64,000 nt of DNA from Hymenobacter sp. 15J16-1T3B (GTDB taxonomy: Bacteria > Bacteroidota > Bacteroidia > Cytophagales > Hymenobacteraceae), in assembly GCF_020711235.1 (NCBI RefSeq), contig NZ_JAJFAV010000006.1:186001-250000 (forward strand). Reading direction: 5' to 3'. The position numbers and the translations under genes were made by a program. Below, piece by piece: positions 60,051-64,000 of the stretch (positions within the stretch are counted from its first letter, which is position 1; the number at the start of each line of letters is the position of its first letter). The notes below the pieces were generated by a model. That model was not told where the DNA came from, did no database searches, and saw only the letters and a program-made list of their open reading frames with translations.

Positions 60051-60319
60051 GTCATTGCGAGGGGTAGTCGAAGAACTTCTTCCTCCAGTAGCATCGCCGA
60101 CGCGATACCTGCTAACCGCAACCGGCCCCGCCCAAACCTGCAGATGCTGGTTTTGGGCGGGGCCGGTTTTGGTTTCTGCCAGTTAGGCCGTCGTGCTCCT
60201 GGAGGAAGGATTGGCTACGCCTTCCTGCGGGTGCCGCGTTTGACTACGTCGACCTTCGGTTCGCTCGCAATAACTGCAGAGCGAACCAGCGTCACCGGCG
60301 GGCTTGCTTGCAACGACGG
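60051..60319. repeat. Palindromic intergenic element, ATTGCGAGG subfamily, copy H (composite)
   Basis: It starts GTCATTGCGAGGGGTAGTCG, contains TTCTTCCTCCAGTAGC and an inner hairpin CCGGCCCCGCCCAAAACC / GGGCGGGGCCGG, then GGAGGAAGGATTGGCTACGC, a GACCTTCGGTTCGCTCGCAA arm, and a second arm ending TTGCTTGCAACGAC. It looks like more than one insertion. It fills most of the 359-bp gap (59983-60341) between two convergent genes; no gene is supported there. Confidence 0.8.
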
Positions 60320-60341
60320 ATGGGGCAGCCGTTGGCGAAGA

Positions 60342-60707
60342 TTAACGGCCGTTGTTATCGACTTCCAACTCGCCGCCGATGCGCAGCAGCAAGGTGCTCA
60401 GCTGCGAGAGGCCGAGCTTCCGGTCTTCGGGAGCGTGGGGCAGCAGGTCGCTGATTTGAGCGCCGAGCATGCCCAGGGAACGGCCCAACGAGGGTCCGTC
60501 GAGGGGCTGGCTGGTGAGCAAGGACTGCAGGTTGCCGATTTCACGGGCAATGTCCTGCAGTTCGGGAATGCCGCTTTGCAGGAATTGCTGCTGCCAAGCT
60601 TCGGTGGTGTCCATGGCTTGGCTGAGCGGCAGGGAAGTCAGCCCGCTTTGCAGGGCGTGGATGGTGTCGGCGAGTAGGTCGGCGGTGACGGAAGGAGAGG
60701 AGGCCAT
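60342..60707 (-). CDS. Small helical protein of unknown function next to uvsE
   Basis: A 121-residue protein with high Leu, Gln and Ser content, predicted to be mostly helical, for example LLADTIHALQSGLTSLPL and ELQDIAREIGNLQSLLTS. No signal, no membrane segment, no Cys. It starts 11 bp after the UvsE stop and so is probably co-transcribed with it. I do not recognise a family. A repair-linked role is only suggested by position. Confidence 0.65.
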   Translation of the reverse strand: MASSPSVTADLLADTIHALQSGLTSLPLSQAMDTTEAWQQQFLQSGIPELQDIAREIGNLQSLLTSQPLDGPSLGRSLGMLGAQISDLLPHAPEDRKLGLSQLSTLLLRIGGELEVDNNGR

Positions 60708-60718
60708 AGGGGAATAAC

Positions 60719-61633
60719 TCAGAGGGCAGGAGTGGAAACGGGAACGATGCGGCCCAGGCCGGTGAGGATGGCGCAGGCGCGGTGGGCACTGGCTTCTTTG
60801 TCTTTGATTTCGAGCATGATGTCGGCGTCGATGCCGCGCAGATCTTCCACAAAAGCTCGGAACAGGTCTTCCTGCATGGTGTTGACGTGTTTGCCCTTCC
60901 GCTCCCCGGGAGCTTGCGAGCTGTAGTCAATCATCAGCGGACCGTCCTCGGTGGGGTGCCAAGTGGCGGCGGCTAGTTGCAGGGCCATGGGCATGGGCTC
61001 CCCGCTGTTCAGGCACTCGTGGTGGAAGTTGTCGAAGAGCACGGGCACGCCCACCGCGTCGTAGAGGCGCAGGCAGTCCTGCAGGGAGTAGAGCCGGTCG
61101 TCGTTTTCGACCACCAAGCGGCGCTTCACCGCGTCGGGCAGGGTTTTGTAGGTGGCAATCCAGCGGGCGAGGGCGCCTTCCCGGTCGCCGTAGAGGCCGC
61201 CGGCGTGTATCTGCAGCTTGGCTGTGCCGTCGAGGCCCATCAGATCCAGCATGGAGCCCTGGTACACCAGCTCGTCGATGCTGCGCTGCACAATGCCCGC
61301 GTCGGGCGAGTTGAGCACCACAAACTGGTCGGGGTGAAACGACACGCGCAAGTCGTGGGCCTTGATGTAGTCGCCAATGGCCCGAAACTCGGCGGCAAAA
61401 TGCGTCTGCCAGGGAAAGGTATTGACGGGGTGCGAGCCAAACGGCACGATGCCCGAGCCGATGCGGAAAAAGCGCAGGTTGTGCTGCACGTTGTACTCCA
61501 GAATGCGCTGCAGGCAGGCCAGATTGTTGCCGACGGCCTGCACCACGCGCTCATCGGAGTACGAGGCCAGCCGGAACGTGCTGGTGGAAGTGCAGTCGAG
61601 CGACTCGTTGACGCAGGGATACCCGATTCTCAT
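60719..61633 (-). CDS. uvsE: UV damage endonuclease UvsE/UVDE
   Basis: A 304-residue TIM-barrel nuclease. MRIGYPCVNESLDC is the classic N-terminus; FRIGSGIVPFGSHPVN, SFHPDQFVVLNSP, LQIHAGGLYGDREGAL, VVENDDRLYSL and PVLFDNFHHECLN give the metal-ligand His, Asp and Glu residues. It nicks DNA on the 5' side of UV photoproducts and some other lesions, starting an alternative excision repair. Length is normal. It shares a short transcript with the small gene downstream. Second damage-specific nuclease in the window besides endonuclease V. Confidence 0.95.
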   Translation of the reverse strand: MRIGYPCVNESLDCTSTSTFRLASYSDERVVQAVGNNLACLQRILEYNVQHNLRFFRIGSGIVPFGSHPVNTFPWQTHFAAEFRAIGDYIKAHDLRVSFHPDQFVVLNSPDAGIVQRSIDELVYQGSMLDLMGLDGTAKLQIHAGGLYGDREGALARWIATYKTLPDAVKRRLVVENDDRLYSLQDCLRLYDAVGVPVLFDNFHHECLNSGEPMPMALQLAAATWHPTEDGPLMIDYSSQAPGERKGKHVNTMQEDLFRAFVEDLRGIDADIMLEIKDKEASAHRACAILTGLGRIVPVSTPAL

Positions 61634-61684
61634 AAGCTAGGCTTACGCCGCCACGCCCGGTCGGGTTCGGCCCGGGGCGCCGGG

Positions 61685-62446
61685 CTACGGCTTGGGCGCC
61701 AGCGCCCCGGCGGGCGGCTGCACCGGCTGCACCGGCACGGCGGGCGGCGACGAGGGCAGCTGCCACGGCGCCGTGACCGGCCGGCGGGAGGAGTCGCGCT
61801 CCACTTCGTAGCCCTTGTTGATGCGGAAATAGCGGTTGTAGGCGCGGCGGCGGGCTATTTCGGCTTCCACGCGCTTTTCCTCCTCGATTTCCTCCAGCTT
61901 GCGCCGCTGGGCCCCCTCGCGCGAAAATTGGTCGTAGAGCATGCTGATGGGGTTTTGCAGCGTTGCCACCGGGGCCTTGGGCGCGGCCGAATCGACCGGG
62001 AACAGGGGCTGGGGCCGGGGGGCGCGCTTGACGGCGTTGGGCGGCGGGGCCTGCCGGCGCACGTTGCGCAGGGCGCGGGCAATGGTCTGGTCGTTGGGGC
62101 GGCCTTCGCGGATGGTCACGCCGGTGAGCTGCACGCTGGCGCGGTCCAGCTTCACCTGCACGATGAGCTGCGAGAGGCCGGTGTCGCCCAGGGGCAGGCG
62201 GTAGGGCTGAAAGCCCACGGCCCGGAATTCCAGCGTATCGGTGCTGTTGACTTTGATGTCGAAGTCGCCCTGCTCGTCGGCCACCACGCCGCGGCGGGTG
62301 CTCAGGTTGATGACGCTGGCGCCGGGGATGGGCTTGCGCGTCTGCCGCTCGCTCACCGAGCCGGTTACGCGCACCAGGCGCTTTTGGGCGGCGGCGGGCA
62401 GGGCCAGCAGCAGGCTCAGCAACAGCACGGCCCCGCCGCTCCCCAT
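61685..62446 (-). CDS. Exported protein with a carboxypeptidase-regulatory-like domain
   Basis: A 253-residue protein with a signal peptide (MGSGGAVLLLSLLLALPAAA). Residues ~25-110 form a CarboxypepD_reg-like beta-sandwich: VRVTGSVSERQTRKPIPGAS, VVADEQGDFDIKV, LEFRAVGFQPYRLPL. A charged middle (RRKLEEIEEEKRVEAEIARR, likely coiled coil) and a Pro-rich C-terminus follow. Such proteins are abundant in the envelope of Bacteroidota; function unknown. The start at 62446 gives the cleanest signal; a Met at 62476 is an alternative. Confidence 0.72.
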   Translation of the reverse strand: MGSGGAVLLLSLLLALPAAAQKRLVRVTGSVSERQTRKPIPGASVINLSTRRGVVADEQGDFDIKVNSTDTLEFRAVGFQPYRLPLGDTGLSQLIVQVKLDRASVQLTGVTIREGRPNDQTIARALRNVRRQAPPPNAVKRAPRPQPLFPVDSAAPKAPVATLQNPISMLYDQFSREGAQRRKLEEIEEEKRVEAEIARRRAYNRYFRINKGYEVERDSSRRPVTAPWQLPSSPPAVPVQPVQPPAGALAPKP

Positions 62447-62534
62447 AGTCTTAAAACGAATCAAACAGGCAATCATGCAGCGCAACAACACCAAAACCGG
62501 GTGCAAAGTAGGCAAGCCCCGGCGCAAGGAGACA

Positions 62535-62572
62535 AAAAAAGACCGCAGCGGTTGTCAGCCGTGCGGTCTTTC
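62535..62572 (-). terminator. Rho-independent terminator after the Ser/Thr-rich lipoprotein gene
   Basis: The stem AAAGACCGCA...CGG / CCG.CTGCGGTCTTT (12-13 bp with one bulge, 7-nt loop) is followed on the minus strand by a T-run. It lies 40 bp beyond the stop of the gene at 62612. Confidence 0.8.
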
Positions 62573-62611
62573 CGGGAAAATCATCGACTAACGCGCCGAA
62601 ACACTCGGCGT

Positions 62612-63310
62612 TTAGTCCCCGGCTTTGGTTTTCACCTTGCCGTTGTCTTTTACCTTCAGCTTGTTGCCGGCGGCGTCTTTGATCTTGGCTTTTTCAACGG
62701 CCATGCCCGTACCGGCTGCCGCCGAGCTGGTTTCCTCGGTCGTGGTAGTCGTGGTGGTCGAGTTCATGTCCGACGACATCGAGCCGTCGGTGCCCGTGGA
62801 GGCGTCGCCGCTCATCGAACCGTCCGAGCTCATGCTGGAACCGTCCGACATGCTATTGGGCGCAGTCATGTAGCGGTCCTCCATGTATTCGTCGCGGCTG
62901 CTCTCGTAGGTCGAGTATTGGGCCGGGTCGGTAAACACCGATTTCAGCTCCGTGTCGGTATCCGAATACACGCTGCGCATGGCGGCAGCCATGCCGGTCG
63001 TGTCGTTGGCGTATTGGTTGTGCAGCTCCCCGAGGCGCTTCGAGCGGTTGTAGTAGGCCGTGCGCACCTTGGCGCGGGTGGCCTCGTCGAGCTTCATTTT
63101 GGTGGCCATGTCGCCCGCAATGCGGTCGGCGCGGCTGTTGTAGTCGGCATCCGAATACCCGCCCATGGCGGCACTGCCCGAGCCAGCGGCGTCGGTCGAG
63201 GTGGTCGTGGTAGTTTCGGTCGTCGTGGCCGTATCGGCCGATTTATCCTGCGAGCAAGATGCCATCGTGAGCACACCGGCGCACGAGAGCAACATGAGGT
63301 ACTTTTTCAT
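62612..63310 (-). CDS. Ser/Thr/Met-rich lipoprotein with short repeats
   Basis: A 232-residue predicted lipoprotein: LLSCAGVLTMASC at the N-terminus ends in the anchor Cys. Residues ~45-150 are charged and helical (RADRIAGDMATKMKLDEATR, TAYYNRSKRLGELHNQYAN), possibly a DUF-type envelope domain. Residues ~155-185 repeat SMSSDG and SMSGD-like units, followed by a Thr run and a Lys-rich tail (KAKIKDAAGNKLKVKDNGK). The low-complexity half may be variable between strains. No function known. Confidence 0.7.
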   Translation of the reverse strand: MKKYLMLLSCAGVLTMASCSQDKSADTATTTETTTTTSTDAAGSGSAAMGGYSDADYNSRADRIAGDMATKMKLDEATRAKVRTAYYNRSKRLGELHNQYANDTTGMAAAMRSVYSDTDTELKSVFTDPAQYSTYESSRDEYMEDRYMTAPNSMSDGSSMSSDGSMSGDASTGTDGSMSSDMNSTTTTTTTEETSSAAAGTGMAVEKAKIKDAAGNKLKVKDNGKVKTKAGD

Positions 63311-63424
63311 GGGAAATGACGGTGTCTTGGGAGAAGTCAGAAACAGAACAGGACAAAACCCGGAGGAATTGTCCTGTCGCCTTGTACGCCGCCCTCGCGG
63401 AATCGTTACATACTGCCGTGGTTA

Positions 63425-64000
63425 TCAGCCCCGCCGCAGTTCAAACACCGTTATTTCGGGCAAAAAGCCCACCCGCCCGGGGTAGCCGATAAAGCCCAGC
63501 CCGGTGTTGACGTAGAGGTACTGCTTGCCGCGCTGGTAGAGGCCCGCCCACTGCTTGTACACGTATTGCACCGGGCTCCACTTCATCCACGGCAGGTTCA
63601 CGCCGAACTGCATGCCGTGGGTGTGGCCCGAAAGGGTCAGGTCGATGTCGGGGTACTCATGCACCTGCCCGTCCCAGTGCGAAGGGTCGTGCGAGAGCAG
63701 AATCTTGAAGGGCGCCGCCGGGTCGGCGGCGGCGTGGGTTTTCGGGAGGTTGCCGTACTGCGCAAAGCCGCGGGCGCCCCAGTTCTGCACGCCCAGGATG
63801 CTGATTTTCTCGCCGCCGCGCTCCACGGTGCGGGCCTCGTCGAGCAGCAGCTCCCAGCCGATTTGGGCGTGGTTGCGCTTGAGGCGGGCCAGGTTGTCGG
63901 CCTTGGCCGCGGGGCTGTCCCACTGCACGTAGTCGGCGTAGTCGTGGTTGCCGAGAATGGAGTAGATGGGCAGCTGGGATTTGATGCCGGCCAGCGTGTC
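63425..64000 (-). CDS. Metallophosphoesterase (partial, cut by the right edge)
   Basis: The visible 191 codons are the C-terminal part of a calcineurin-like phosphoesterase. Motifs are YSILGNHDYADYVQWD (the Asn-His-Asp block), ILLSHDPSHWD (His) and TLSGHTHGMQFG (the G-H-x-H block); the N-terminal D-x-H motif lies beyond the window. The C-terminus (VNTGLGFIGYPGRVGFLPEI) matches the YkuE/YaeI-like group, which act on UDP- or lipid-linked pyrophosphates or other phosphoesters. The true start is outside the window. Confidence 0.9.
   Translation of the reverse strand, partial: DTLAGIKSQLPIYSILGNHDYADYVQWDSPAAKADNLARLKRNHAQIGWELLLDEARTVERGGEKISILGVQNWGARGFAQYGNLPKTHAAADPAAPFKILLSHDPSHWDGQVHEYPDIDLTLSGHTHGMQFGVNLPWMKWSPVQYVYKQWAGLYQRGKQYLYVNTGLGFIGYPGRVGFLPEITVFELRRG

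Noticed and set aside
1-64000. CRISPR arrays, tRNA or rRNA genes, transposases, integrases or phage genes.
   Set aside because: I looked for regularly spaced repeats, tRNA T-arm motifs outside tmRNA, and characteristic domains; none was found.

Overview
The window looks like chromosome of a high-GC Bacteroidota, most likely Hymenobacter or a close relative. The evidence is two SusC/SusD pairs, a type IX secretion sorting-domain protein, Bacteroidota-type promoter boxes (TAnnTTTG-like), and a tmRNA whose tag reads GDYSYAMAA. Coding is dense and almost everything is ordinary single-copy chromosome. I saw no transposase, integrase, phage module or CRISPR array.

Region 1 (1-13.4 kb) is mixed housekeeping: an acyltransferase cut by the left edge, a zinc-less GluQRS-like synthetase, endonuclease V, a class C beta-lactamase-fold serine hydrolase, two adjacent DUF1990-type proteins, an alcohol dehydrogenase, a cytochrome b561-type protein, an aminotransferase and a divergent aldehyde dehydrogenase.

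Region 2 (13.6-43.6 kb) is a full pectin/galacturonate utilisation locus. susC1-susD1-GH28-GH105 and the run kduD-kduI-susC2-susD2-kdgF-CE8/PL10-uxaB-uxaA-uxaC-kdgK-kdgA-exuT flank a minus-strand LacI-family regulator; a DUF4440 protein and fructose-1,6-bisphosphatase follow. The surface proteins bind and import oligogalacturonides. Pectate lyase, polygalacturonase and GH105 cut them to saturated and unsaturated monomers. KdgF, KduI and KduD take the unsaturated monomer to 2-keto-3-deoxygluconate, and UxaC, UxaB and UxaA take galacturonate to the same compound. KdgK and KdgA then give pyruvate and glyceraldehyde-3-phosphate, and Fbp would let this carbon feed gluconeogenesis. Four copies of an 18-bp operator, AACGTTnnCGnnAACGTT (one with a single mismatch), sit at the susC1 promoter (two), between lacI and kduD, and between uxaC and kdgK; they are the probable binding sites of the LacI protein.

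Region 3 (43.7-64 kb) is again mostly housekeeping: DinB-like protein, pirin, a T9SS cargo protein, a Kelch-protein remnant, a lower-GC stretch with two poorly known genes, isocitrate dehydrogenase, a two-domain M16 peptidase, dnaX with a ten-adenine slippery run, tmRNA, a methionine gamma-lyase/cystathionine gamma-synthase family enzyme, UV-damage endonuclease and several exported proteins.

Scattered between genes are at least eight REP/MITE-like palindromic elements in three sequence subfamilies, plus a one-armed fragment. The most notable non-routine signals are the operator set, the A10 run in dnaX, and the pair of large palindromic elements that are the same element in opposite orientations.
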